From the NCBI RefSeq assembly GCF_013868135.1, contig NZ_JACEMU010000004.1:1860001-1924000 (forward strand): a stretch of DNA of 64,000 bases, read 5' to 3'. Below, piece by piece: positions 25,309 through 33,736 of this stretch (positions are counted from its first letter, which is position 1; each line of letters begins with the position of its first letter). Both the position numbers and the translations under genes were made by a program. Under the pieces are notes generated by a model. It did no database searches. It was not told the origin of the DNA and worked only from the letters and a program-made list of their open reading frames with translations. The stretch comes from Paracoccus sp. S1E-3. Its GTDB lineage: Bacteria; Pseudomonadota; Alphaproteobacteria; Rhodobacterales; Rhodobacteraceae.

Positions 25309-25318
25309 TCGATTTGAT
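25305..25318. promoter_or_regulatory. Palindrome overlapping the -35 of the H-NS-like gene
   Basis: TCAAATCGATTTGA, a perfect 14-bp palindrome sharing four bases with the -35 hexamer. Position is right for a repressor or autoregulatory site; the protein is unknown. Confidence 0.5.
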
Positions 25319-25328
25319 AAATTTTATC

Positions 25329-25883
25329 TCACCGCGGGCTTCTTTTGGCCAAAATCCGCTGAAGTGTCCGCCGATGCATATGTAAACGCCGCGCAGTTTC
25401 GCTTACGTTCCGGTCGCATTGCTCATAAACGCGCTGGATATGCTCCCATTTCACCCGATCGGCAGACATTGGATTTTCGGGGGGCGGCGGCAACGTTTCG
25501 CCGGTCTGCAAAAGCGCCGAGACAATGTCATTCGCATCGGCGGGCTTGGAGAGATAATCAGTGGCGCCCATCTTGACGGCAGCGACGGCGGTGGCGATGG
25601 CGCCATAGCCGGTCAGCACGATGATCCGCGCGTCGGCGCGCGCATCACGCAACGCCTCGACCACATCAAGCCCGCTGCCATCCTCCAGCCGCAGATCGAC
25701 CACCGCATAGGCGGCCGGGTTGGCCTTGACCGCCGTCAGCGCCGCGGCCACGGACAGCGCGACGGTCGGCACGAAGCCGCGCCGTTCCATCGCGCGGGCC
25801 AGGCGGTTCACGAAGATCTCGTCGTCATCGACCAGCAGCAGAGACGGATCGGAGCCCGGATTCACCTGATTTTCGACCGTCAT
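25329..25883 (-). CDS. regA: Redox response regulator RegA/PrrA/ActR
   Basis: Global redox response regulator of 184 residues, the family's usual length. The receiver domain carries the acidic pocket (LLLVDDDEIF) and phospho-acceptor Asp63 in VVDLRLEDG; a proline linker leads to a C-terminal Fis-type helix-turn-helix (QCDRNVSETARRLHMHRRTL), nearly invariant in RegA. GGAGGT precedes the ATG at 25883. Partner kinase regB is divergent, 0.8 kb away, with senC between. In relatives it controls respiration, nitrogen and carbon fixation genes. Confidence 0.94.
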   Translation of the reverse strand: MTVENQVNPGSDPSLLLVDDDEIFVNRLARAMERRGFVPTVALSVAAALTAVKANPAAYAVVDLRLEDGSGLDVVEALRDARADARIIVLTGYGAIATAVAAVKMGATDYLSKPADANDIVSALLQTGETLPPPPENPMSADRVKWEHIQRVYEQCDRNVSETARRLHMHRRTLQRILAKRSPR

Positions 25884-25960
25884 GAGCACCTCCGCACAGA
25901 ATTGCCTTTCGTTTCTAGGCAATAAAGCGGAAAGAATCAATTATGACGCCACCAGCGGCC

Positions 25961-26587
25961 TCAGGCCGCGTTGGCGAAACAGGCCACCCGTTCCGCCAAC
26001 TGCTCGGGCGTCAGGTCGCGACGGAAGAATTCAACCGTGCCCGCGCCCGGCATCACCAGATAGGTGTTGGTCGCATGATCGACCAGATAGTAATCGGTGC
26101 CATCGTCGTTCACCTTGTAATAGTTCTTCCACAGCTTGTTGACGGCGGCGATCTCCTCGGGCGTGCCGGTCAGGCCAATCATCTTCTCATGCAGGTTGTC
26201 GGTGAACTCGGCGACCACTTCGGGCGTATCGCGCTTCGGATCGACGCTGATGAAGACCGCCTGCGCGTCGATACCCTGTTCGTCCAGCAGGTCCAGCGCT
26301 TCGGCATTGCGGGCGCTGTCGAGCGGACAGACATCTGGGCAGAAGGTATAGCCGAAATACAGCAGCGACGGCTTGGTGAAGACCTGCGCATCGGTGACCC
26401 GTTTGCCGGTTTCGTCGGTCAGTTCGAACGCACCGCCCAGCGCGCCGGCGCCGCCCGCAATCACCCCGGCGCGGCACTGCGCGAACTGATCCGCGTCGCC
26501 ATTGCCCCGGTTCAGCCACAATGCCCCCCCGATCAGCAGCGCGGCCGCGGCCGCCGTCCCGATGATGAGAATTCGCTTGTCGTTCAT
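25961..26587 (-). CDS. senC: SCO/SenC/PrrC copper chaperone
   Basis: Membrane-anchored thioredoxin-fold protein of 208 residues for Cu delivery to cytochrome c oxidase CuA and for redox signalling to RegB. One N-terminal membrane anchor (about 6-25), then the Cu-binding C83-x-x-x-C87 in TFCPDVCP and a distal His in VDHATNTYL. Chosen start MNDKRILIIG. Same strand as regA with 78 bp between, divergent from regB. Confidence 0.92.
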   Translation of the reverse strand: MNDKRILIIGTAAAAALLIGGALWLNRGNGDADQFAQCRAGVIAGGAGALGGAFELTDETGKRVTDAQVFTKPSLLYFGYTFCPDVCPLDSARNAEALDLLDEQGIDAQAVFISVDPKRDTPEVVAEFTDNLHEKMIGLTGTPEEIAAVNKLWKNYYKVNDDGTDYYLVDHATNTYLVMPGAGTVEFFRRDLTPEQLAERVACFANAA

Positions 26588-26683
26588 ATCCCGTCCGCCT
26601 GTCCTGTCCGCAATTTTCCTGCGCATTGATCGCGCATGGCGGCGCAGATATCAACGGGGCGGTATGCCGCAGAAGGAATAGCG

Positions 26684-28018
26684 ATGCCTGTGGGTCCCCA
26701 ACTAAGCGCGACCGGGCTGCCCGGTGACCGTCCGCGGGCCGAGCCGATCCGCCGCCGCACCCTGGTGCTGTTGCGCTGGGTTGCGCTTGTCGGGCAACTG
26801 CTGGCGATCATGGCCGCGTGGCTGATCGGGGTTCGTTTCGCGGTGCTGCCGGCGCTGGCGCTGGTGGGGGCGGGGGCGGCGCTGAACCTGTGGATGACCG
26901 CCTCGCCCGCGCGGGTGACGCCGTCCGGCGCGACCTGGCAGCTGGTCTTCGATCTGGTGCAGATCTCTGCGCTGATCGGGCTGACCGGTGGCATGTCGAA
27001 TCCCTTCGCGCTGCTGGTGCTGGTGCCGGTCACGATTGCCGCGACGGCGCTGGAAGACCGCCAGACCGTGATGGTCGGGGCGGTGACGGTGGTGATGATC
27101 TCGCTCGCGGGGTGGCTGGCGGCGCCGCTGGAGCACCCGTCGCTGAACCTGACGATGCCGCCCATCCTGCAGCTGGCGCACTGGGTCGCGATCCTGATCG
27201 GGGTGGTGTTTTTCGCCACCTATGCGCGCCGCGTCTCGGGCGAACTGGCGACGACGACGGACGCCCTTTTCGCCACCCAGATGGCTCTGGCGCGCGAACA
27301 GAAGCTGCAGCATCTGGGCGGCGTCATTGCCGCCGCCGCGCATGAGATGGGCACCCCGCTGGCCACGATCAAACTGATCGCCGCCGAAATGCAGGATGAA
27401 CTGGCTGAGGCGCTGCCCGAGCGCACGGATCTGGCCGAGGATGCCCGGACCCTGACCCAATCCGCCGATCGTTGCCGCGACATCATGCGGTCGATGGGTC
27501 GCGCCGGGAAGGACGATCTGCAATTGCACGCGGCGCCGCTGCAAACTGTGCTGGAAGAAGCGGCTGAGCCACATACAGCGCGCGGCGTCTCGGTCACGAT
27601 CCGGTTGGCCGACCAGCCCGCGCCGCCTGTAATCCGTCGCGATCCGGGGCTGATCCACGGGCTGCGCAACATCATCCAGAATGCCGTCGATTTCGCCAGT
27701 TCGCAGGTCATCATCGATGCGGACTGGACGACCGATCAACTGACCGTGGTGATCGAGGATGACGGCCCCGGCTTTGCGGCGCCGACGCTGGGCCAGCTCG
27801 CCGATCCCTTCCCGGTCAGCCGCCGCAACGACCGCCGGCCGGGCTACGAGGGGATGGGCCTGGGGCTGTTCATCGCCCGCGCCCTGCTGGAAGGGACCAG
27901 CGCGCGACTGCATTTCGACAATGGAAAGGCTGGCGCAAAAGTCACAATTCGATGGCCAATCGCGCGAATCCGCGCCGACGACCGCACCCCGCTGCGCCAG
28001 AACCCACAAATCAGTTGA
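26684..28018 (+). CDS. regB: Redox sensor histidine kinase RegB/PrrB
   Basis: Membrane kinase phosphorylating RegA under reducing or low-oxygen conditions. The 444 residues include six hydrophobic segments (about 25-185) with the ubiquinone-sensing heptad GGMSNPF at 102-108, the H-box with His220 (AAAHEMGTPLATIKL), the redox-active cysteine Cys264 (DRCRDIM) and the ATPase domain (NIIQNAVDF, DDGPGF, GMGLGLFIA). AAGGA fits the ATG at 26684. All key sensing residues known from Rhodobacter are present. Confidence 0.95.
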   Translation: MPVGPQLSATGLPGDRPRAEPIRRRTLVLLRWVALVGQLLAIMAAWLIGVRFAVLPALALVGAGAALNLWMTASPARVTPSGATWQLVFDLVQISALIGLTGGMSNPFALLVLVPVTIAATALEDRQTVMVGAVTVVMISLAGWLAAPLEHPSLNLTMPPILQLAHWVAILIGVVFFATYARRVSGELATTTDALFATQMALAREQKLQHLGGVIAAAAHEMGTPLATIKLIAAEMQDELAEALPERTDLAEDARTLTQSADRCRDIMRSMGRAGKDDLQLHAAPLQTVLEEAAEPHTARGVSVTIRLADQPAPPVIRRDPGLIHGLRNIIQNAVDFASSQVIIDADWTTDQLTVVIEDDGPGFAAPTLGQLADPFPVSRRNDRRPGYEGMGLGLFIARALLEGTSARLHFDNGKAGAKVTIRWPIARIRADDRTPLRQNPQIS

Positions 28019-28085
28019 AGCATTAACTACTTTTTAACGTAATACGTGTGAGGCTTGGATCACGCACGATTTTTACGGGTTATTC

Positions 28086-29651
28086 ATGCAACCGATTCTG
28101 ACGATTGCCATTGCCCTGATTGGGGCAGTCATTTCGGTGCTGCTGGCGACACTGGCCGTCAGATGGGCGGACCGACGCGACCGTCCCGCGCTTCTGGCGT
28201 CGGATCTTGTCTCGCCCTGCATCTTCCTGTTCCGCAATGGCCGACTGGCCGACGCCACCGCGCCGGCCCGCAGCATCATGGACGGTTGCGCAGGCAATGA
28301 TCTGGGGGCGCTGAAGATCTGGCTGGGTCAGCGATTTGGCGACCTCTCGGCGCTCGATACGCTGTCCGAGCATCATGGCCGGGCGGAATTGACCGGCCAT
28401 GGCGGCGCAGGCTCGGCCCGGCTGCGCCTTATGGCCGAGGAGACCGCCGACGGCGCGCTGCGCCTGACGCTGGTGCGCCCCGATGCCGAGGCGGCCGGAA
28501 TCGTCGTCGATTCCCTCTCGCAGCAGGCGATGGAGGAGGAGTTGGCGATGCTGCGGGCGATTGTCGAAGGCGCGCCGATGATGATCACCCGCCGCGACGA
28601 TGCCGGCCGGATCGTCTGGGCCAACGCCGCCTACCTGGAGGCGGCGGAACGCGGCGATCCTGCCGCCACGGCCTGGCCACTGCCCGAAATCCTGCAATCG
28701 GACACGACCTCGGGTCCCGATGGCCAGTCGCGGCGCGCCCGGGTCGAGGTCGCGGATTCGACCAGCTGGTTCGACTGCTATGAATATCGGGACGAGGCCG
28801 GGCTGACCACCTATGCCCTGCCCGCAGACGCTGAGGTCCGGGCGGAGCAGAGCCTGCGCGAGTTCCTGCAAACCCTGACCAAGACTTTTGCCGATCTGCC
28901 GATCGGGCTGGCCATATTCGACCGTGACCGGCAATTGCAATTGTTCAACCCGGCGCTGATCGACCTGACCGGCCTGTCGGCGGCCTTCCTGACCAGCCGC
29001 CCTTCGCTTTACAGCGTGTTGGACCAGCTGCGCGAATTGCGCATGATCCCCGAGCCGCGCGACTACCGGTCCTGGCGAAAGCAGATCACCACGCTCGAAG
29101 CGGCGGCGTCCGCTGGCTATCACGTAGAGACCTGGTCCCTGCCGGGCGGGCGCACCTATCGCGTCACCGGGCGGCCCCATCCCGGCGGCGCGGTCGCCTT
29201 CCTGTTCGACGATATCACCTCGGAAATTACTCTGACGCGCAAGTTCCGCGCCGAATTGACGCTTGGCTCGCAGGTGCTGGACGGGCTGGGTCAGGCGCTG
29301 ATCGTCTTCAATGCTGTCGGGCAGGTGGTGATGACGAACAAAGGCTACACCGATCTCTGGGGGCCCGCCCCAGACCGGATGACTGAGGCCCTGCAGAGCT
29401 GGCGCGGCGAATGGACTGAAGCGCCCGGCCTCGCCGAACTCGAGCGTGAACTGGCCCGCGAGGATGTCTCGGGCCAGGATCGTGGGGTGATCTTCGGGCC
29501 GCCCGAGGCCGGCGTTCTCGGCTGGACCGTCTCGGCGTTGCCGGGGGGCAAGCGCATGGTCCGCTTCACCCCCGCGCCACCGGCCCCCATGATCGCAGTG
29601 CCGCCGCAGGACAGCGCGACCGACAGTGGCGCGCGGCCCGCCACCGCCTGA
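28086..29651 (+). CDS. Membrane-anchored PAS protein without kinase domain (DivL-like)
   Basis: A 521-residue protein with an N-terminal membrane segment (about 3-25) and at least three PAS-like regions (about 150-240, 255-380 and 395-500; VWANAAYLEA, LFNPALIDLTGL and VMTNKGYTDLWG are typical). I find no H-box and no ATPase motifs, so it cannot be a kinase by itself. It resembles the kinase-less DivL-type PAS proteins of Rhodobacterales that act in CckA/ChpT/CtrA control; the assignment is inference. It lies 67 bp after regB. Confidence 0.68.
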   Translation: MQPILTIAIALIGAVISVLLATLAVRWADRRDRPALLASDLVSPCIFLFRNGRLADATAPARSIMDGCAGNDLGALKIWLGQRFGDLSALDTLSEHHGRAELTGHGGAGSARLRLMAEETADGALRLTLVRPDAEAAGIVVDSLSQQAMEEELAMLRAIVEGAPMMITRRDDAGRIVWANAAYLEAAERGDPAATAWPLPEILQSDTTSGPDGQSRRARVEVADSTSWFDCYEYRDEAGLTTYALPADAEVRAEQSLREFLQTLTKTFADLPIGLAIFDRDRQLQLFNPALIDLTGLSAAFLTSRPSLYSVLDQLRELRMIPEPRDYRSWRKQITTLEAAASAGYHVETWSLPGGRTYRVTGRPHPGGAVAFLFDDITSEITLTRKFRAELTLGSQVLDGLGQALIVFNAVGQVVMTNKGYTDLWGPAPDRMTEALQSWRGEWTEAPGLAELERELAREDVSGQDRGVIFGPPEAGVLGWTVSALPGGKRMVRFTPAPPAPMIAVPPQDSATDSGARPATA

Positions 29652-29654
29652 GCA

Positions 29655-29858
29655 TCAATTTGGCGGCAGACGCAGGTCCGATTTCGGGCCGGCCAGATAC
29701 CAGGCGACCAGTCCCACCACCGGCAGCAAAGCCACAACCGCAATCCAGATTATTTTCGGCGTGGTTTCCGCGCGCGAGTTGATGATCTGCGCGATCGCCC
29801 AGACATCCAGTGCGAAAATAATCAGCCCGATCAGGCCGGAGAACATATTGAAAGCCAT
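29655..29858 (-). CDS. Small PLDc_N-type membrane protein
   Basis: A 67-residue protein with two membrane segments (about 5-25 and 35-55). The AIAQIINSRAET and AWYLAGPKSDLRL segments match the phospholipase D-nuclease N-terminal-like family, which is only a membrane module. It converges on the PAS gene with 3 bp between stops and lies downstream of hslU on the same strand. Confidence 0.72.
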   Translation of the reverse strand: MAFNMFSGLIGLIIFALDVWAIAQIINSRAETTPKIIWIAVVALLPVVGLVAWYLAGPKSDLRLPPN

Positions 29859-29975
29859 GAAACGCCCCGTCTTTTTCCCTGTTGCATTGCCCCAACGACA
29901 GCGGCCCGCGACCGGTTCCAACCCCGGCGACGGGCCGCGCAGATCGGCCGCGAGCGGCCGACAGCCGCGATCAGG

Positions 29976-31280
29976 TCACAAGACGTAGCGCGACAGGTCG
30001 GTCGAGCGCGACAGATCGCCCAGATGCGTCTCGACAAAGGCCGCGTCGACCGTGACGCGTTCCCCCTCTCGGTCGGGGGCCGAGAAGGACAGCTCCTCGA
30101 ACACCCGTTCGATCACGGTATACAGGCGGCGTGCGCCGATATTCTCGACGCTGCCATTCACCTCGGCCGCAATCCGCGCCAGGGCGGCGATGCCGTCTTC
30201 GGCAAACTCGACCACCACGCCCTCGGTCTGCATCAGCGCGCTATACTGGCGCGTCAGGGCGTTGTCGGTCTCGGTCAGGATGCGGATGAAATCCTCCTCG
30301 GTCAGGGCGCGCAGCTCGACCCGGATCGGCAACCGCCCCTGCAGCTCGGGCAGCAGGTCCGAGGGCTTGGCGACATGGAACGCGCCCGAGGCGATGAACA
30401 GGATGTGATCCGTCTTTACCGGTCCGTATTTTGTGCTGACGGTCGTGCCCTCGATCAGCGGCAGCAGGTCGCGCTGCACACCCTCGCGGCTGACATCGGC
30501 CCCGCGCGCATCGGCACGCGCGCAGACCTTGTCGATCTCGTCGATGAAGACGATGCCGTTCTGCTGCACCGCATCCAGCGCCGCGGCCTTCACCACCTCG
30601 TCGTCCAGCAGCTTGTCGGCCTCCTCGGCGATCAGCAGTTCATAGCTTTCGGCGACGCTGACCTTGCGCTTCACGCGCCGGCCACCAAAGGCCTTCATCA
30701 GGCCGGAGAGGTCCATCATCCCCATGCCGCCCTGCGGGCCGCCCGGCATTTCCAGCATCCCCAGCGGGTTCGAGCTGTCCTGAACCTCGATCTCGATCAC
30801 GGTGTCATCCAGCTCGCCCCGCTTCAGTTTGTCACGGAACAGGGCGCGGGTCTGATCGCGCGCGCCCTCGCCGGCCAATGCCGCGATCACGCGATCCTCG
30901 GCCGCCTTGTGGGCACGGGCCTTCACCTGCTCGCGCATGCGTTCGCGGGTGTCGATCATCGCGGCATCGGTCAGATCGCGGACGATCTGTTCGACATCGC
31001 GCCCGACATAGCCGACCTCGGTGAACTTGGTCGCCTCGACCTTGACGAAGGGCGCCTGCGCCAGCTTGGCCAGACGGCGGCTGATTTCGGTCTTGCCGAC
31101 GCCGGTGGGGCCGATCATCAGGATGTTCTTGGGATAAACCTCGTCGCGCAGATCATCGGCCAGCTGCTGGCGCCGCCAGCGGTTGCGCATCGCCACCGCG
31201 ACGGCGCGCTTGGCATCCTTCTGGCCGATGATGAAACGGTCGAGTTCCGACACGATTTCGCGGGGGGTGAGTTCGGTCAT
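29976..31280 (-). CDS. hslU: HslUV protease ATPase subunit HslU
   Basis: AAA+ unfoldase of the HslUV protease. 434 residues: Walker [16 protein letters not shown] near 58, pore motif GYVGRD near 90, I domain (about 105-240), Walker [10 protein letters not shown] and sensor residues in the C-terminal part. Its start overlaps the GNAT gene stop by 4 bp (ATGA), giving the order hslV-GNAT-hslU in one leftward operon. Confidence 0.96.
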   Translation of the reverse strand: MTELTPREIVSELDRFIIGQKDAKRAVAVAMRNRWRRQQLADDLRDEVYPKNILMIGPTGVGKTEISRRLAKLAQAPFVKVEATKFTEVGYVGRDVEQIVRDLTDAAMIDTRERMREQVKARAHKAAEDRVIAALAGEGARDQTRALFRDKLKRGELDDTVIEIEVQDSSNPLGMLEMPGGPQGGMGMMDLSGLMKAFGGRRVKRKVSVAESYELLIAEEADKLLDDEVVKAAALDAVQQNGIVFIDEIDKVCARADARGADVSREGVQRDLLPLIEGTTVSTKYGPVKTDHILFIASGAFHVAKPSDLLPELQGRLPIRVELRALTEEDFIRILTETDNALTRQYSALMQTEGVVVEFAEDGIAALARIAAEVNGSVENIGARRLYTVIERVFEELSFSAPDREGERVTVDAAFVETHLGDLSRSTDLSRYVL

Positions 31281-31804
31281 GCGGTTTCGCTTTCCTTATG
31301 GTGGCGCATGAGCAGGCAATTACCCGTGCGACCTTCAAATTCGGTGATCGGCCGGAAACCCGCCTTCTGATAGGCGCGGATCGCGCGTCCATTCGCTGGA
31401 TCCGGGTCGATGATGATTTGGTTGTGCCCCTCGGCGCGCAGCCAGGAGACGAAGGCAGCCAAGGCCTGCGAGCCGATCCCCTTCGATAGCGCATCCATGG
31501 GGCCGACCGATATGTCGACCCCGATCGTGTCATCCGGCAGCCAGTTGACCCAGGGCGTCTCGGTCAGCCATGGCTCGACCCGCGCGTCGCGCACGAGCCA
31601 GTATTGAATATAGCCCATCGGTTCGCCGCCGAGATGGAACAGGAAGGGCCGGGTCGTATCGCGTCCCGCGAGCATGTCACACCAATAGCCCATCTCAACC
31701 TCGGCATCGTCGTTCCACCACGCCTGCCAATGCGGCGCTCCCAGCCAGCGCCGCAATAACGGCAGGTCGGCCTCCGTCACAGGCGTGAAGGCAATCTCAT
31801 TCAC
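31277..31804 (-). CDS. GNAT acetyltransferase, AAC(6')-like
   Basis: A 175-residue GNAT protein. [24 protein letters not shown], and the acetyl-CoA loop region [12 protein letters not shown] followed by [14 protein letters not shown] resemble the Acetyltransf_8/AAC(6')-Ib group. The natural substrate is not known; calling it a resistance enzyme would go beyond the evidence. It is sandwiched between hslV and hslU with overlaps at both ends (8 and 4 bp). Confidence 0.8.
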   Translation of the reverse strand: MNEIAFTPVTEADLPLLRRWLGAPHWQAWWNDDAEVEMGYWCDMLAGRDTTRPFLFHLGGEPMGYIQYWLVRDARVEPWLTETPWVNWLPDDTIGVDISVGPMDALSKGIGSQALAAFVSWLRAEGHNQIIIDPDPANGRAIRAYQKAGFRPITEFEGRTGNCLLMRHHKESETA

Positions 31805-32354
31805 CGATCGTCTCGACCGTCAGGTTGCCATTGGTGTAGACGCAGATATCGGCGGCGATGGCCATCGCCTTGCGGGCCACCTCCTCGGCGCCGAGATCGG
31901 ATGCCAGCAGGCCGCGCGCCGCTGCCAGCGCGAAATTCCCGCCCGAGCCGATGGCGGCCACATCATGCTCCGGCTCCAGCACATCGCCGGCGCCGGTGAC
32001 CACATAGATCTGCGCGCCGTCTGTGACGATCAGCATCGCTTCCAGATTGCGCAGATACTTGTCGGTGCGCCAGTCCTTCGCCAATTCGACACAGGCGCGT
32101 TGAAGCTGACCCGGCGCGGCCTCCAGCTTCTTCTCCAGCCGCTCCAGCAGGGTGAAGGCGTCGGCGGTCGATCCCGCAAAGCCCACCACCACGTCGCGTC
32201 CGCCAGGCGACAGGCGGCGCACCTTGCGCGCCGTGCCCTTCATCACCGTCTGCCCGACGCTGACCTGCCCGTCGCCTGCGACGACGACCTTTCCGTCGCG
32301 CTTGACCGCAAGGATCGTGGTGCCGTGCCAGCCGGGAAACTTGTCGTCCGCCAT
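31797..32354 (-). CDS. hslV: HslUV protease proteolytic subunit HslV
   Basis: Threonine peptidase subunit that forms a double hexamer with HslU. 185 residues: after GWHG the catalytic Thr12 becomes the N-terminus on maturation ([21 protein letters not shown] region), and [14 protein letters not shown] and NGNLTVETI complete the family pattern. First gene of the hslV-GNAT-hslU operon. Confidence 0.95.
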   Translation of the reverse strand: MADDKFPGWHGTTILAVKRDGKVVVAGDGQVSVGQTVMKGTARKVRRLSPGGRDVVVGFAGSTADAFTLLERLEKKLEAAPGQLQRACVELAKDWRTDKYLRNLEAMLIVTDGAQIYVVTGAGDVLEPEHDVAAIGSGGNFALAAARGLLASDLGAEEVARKAMAIAADICVYTNGNLTVETIGE

Positions 32355-32444
32355 GAATCTCTCCTTCGTTGCTGGTCAGATAGGCGCGGGCCTGCGGCGT
32401 CGCAAGCCATTGCGGCGCCTGCCGCGCCACCCTAGCCTGTGGAG

Positions 32445-33332
32445 ATGAGCGGTAAGACCCTTCAGATCCATCTGGACGATGCCATGCGAGCCCGCGCGGA
32501 ATCGGGCCATTTCAACTTCATCGACCGCATTCGCGCAGCCGTCGAGGGCAGGGGCTGGCAGGTGCAGATCCTGCCCGAAACAGACGCCCCACCCGCAAGC
32601 GGCCATTTCGCGCTGCATCACATGACTGCCCCCCTGCATCGCCGCGCCATGATCTTCCGGCGGTGTTATTACTATCCTTACTGGCACATCGAATCCGTGC
32701 CGCAGCGGTGGCGTTGGCCGGTGGCGTTGACGACGTTCCACCCCGATCAGATCGACGGCCCCGAAGCGCGCCACTTTCTCCACAAGCTGCGCCAGCGCAT
32801 CATGCCCGACCTGCGGCCGACCGAACCCCGCCACATCCTGATCCCCCTGCAAGGTCAGTTGACCGAGCTGCGCTCGTTCCAGACCATGACCCCGGTGGAA
32901 ATGGTCGCCGCCGTCGCGGCCACGGGAAAGCGCTGCATCGCCACGCTGCACCCGAAGGAGACCTATCTGCCCGAGGAAATCGCCGCTCTGGACACGGTGG
33001 CGCTGCAATTTCCCAATCTGACCATCGGGGGCAACAGCCGGGCGTTGCTGGCCGGCGCGGAATATATCGCCACGCAGAACAGCGCGGTGGCCATGGACGC
33101 CTATCTTCTGGCCCGTCCGGTGGTCCTGTTTGCGCAGTCGGATTTCCACCACATCGCCCTGAACGTGGCCGAGATCGGCGCTGCCAAGGCGCTGGATCGC
33201 GCCCCTACCCACAAGGCGGATTACGCGAAATATCTGTATTGGCGACTGCACCATCAGGCCATCGACGCCATGGCCCCGTCGGCGGATGCGCGGATCATCA
33301 TGGCCATGAAAAAGGGCGGCTGGCCGCTCTGA
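32445..33332 (+). CDS. Conserved protein, weakly KpsS/capsule-transferase-like
   Basis: A 295-residue protein without an assigned role. The C-terminal region IATQNSAVAMDAYLLARPVVLF, read in pieces, is like the NSxxxxEAxLxxKPVV loop of capsule polysaccharide KpsS/KpsC proteins, and HPKETYLPEEIAAL precedes it. The N-terminus has DDAMRARAESGHFNFIDRIRAAV. I see no signal peptide or membrane segment. The ATG at 32445 is preferred to a GTG at 32439. It lies divergent from hslV, and its 3' end contains the trxA terminator. Confidence 0.5.
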   Translation: MSGKTLQIHLDDAMRARAESGHFNFIDRIRAAVEGRGWQVQILPETDAPPASGHFALHHMTAPLHRRAMIFRRCYYYPYWHIESVPQRWRWPVALTTFHPDQIDGPEARHFLHKLRQRIMPDLRPTEPRHILIPLQGQLTELRSFQTMTPVEMVAAVAATGKRCIATLHPKETYLPEEIAALDTVALQFPNLTIGGNSRALLAGAEYIATQNSAVAMDAYLLARPVVLFAQSDFHHIALNVAEIGAAKALDRAPTHKADYAKYLYWRLHHQAIDAMAPSADARIIMAMKKGGWPL

Positions 33333-33343
33333 CCAACCGCCCT
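33308..33343 (-). terminator. Terminator of trxA, embedded in the convergent gene's 3' end
   Basis: Read leftward, AGGGCGGTTGG (33343-33333) pairs with CCAGCCGCCCT (33323-33313), 11 bp with one G-U, then TTTTT. It begins 18 bp after the trxA stop and overlaps the last codons of the convergent KpsS-like gene. Confidence 0.75.
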
Positions 33344-33360
33344 GATCCGGTCCGCCGGGA

Positions 33361-33681
33361 TCAGACGTTCTCGTCGATCCAGGCCTTCAGCGCGGCTTTC
33401 GGCGCGGCGCCGATCTTGTTCGAGACGACCTTGCCGTCCTTGAACATGAACAGGGCCGGGATGCCGCGCACGCCGAGGGCGGCGGGGCTTTCGGGGTTTT
33501 CGTCCACATTCACCTTCACGATCTTCACCTTGCCGGCATATTCATCCGAAAGTTCTTCCAGCGAAGGCCCGATCTGCTTGCAAGGGCCGCACCATTCGGC
33601 CCAGAAATCGACGATCACGGGGGTATCGGACTTCACGACCTCGGCATCGAACTGCGCGTCCGAAACGGGTTGAGTGGCCAT
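33361..33681 (-). CDS. trxA: Thioredoxin
   Basis: Cytoplasmic disulfide reductase of 106 residues. Active site WCGPC with Cys31 and Cys34, conserved [10 protein letters not shown], the cis-Pro in [11 protein letters not shown], and normal length. GGAGAA precedes the ATG at 33681; the longer frame to 33792 is rejected. It follows addA on the same strand with a 55-bp gap and has its own terminator. Confidence 0.96.
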   Translation of the reverse strand: MATQPVSDAQFDAEVVKSDTPVIVDFWAEWCGPCKQIGPSLEELSDEYAGKVKIVKVNVDENPESPAALGVRGIPALFMFKDGKVVSNKIGAAPKAALKAWIDENV

Positions 33682-33736
33682 GCGGTTTCTCCTGATTACG
33701 GCCGGACCAGCCGGCGGAAAGGGCGTCAGATAACAG

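Noticed and set aside
26626..26654. FNR/FnrL-like half-sites TTGAT and ATCAA between senC and regB
   Set aside because: They are separated by 19 nt, not the 4 nt needed for an FNR dimer.
31277..31804. Aminoglycoside resistance gene
   Set aside because: Similarity is at family level only and the gene is embedded in a housekeeping operon.
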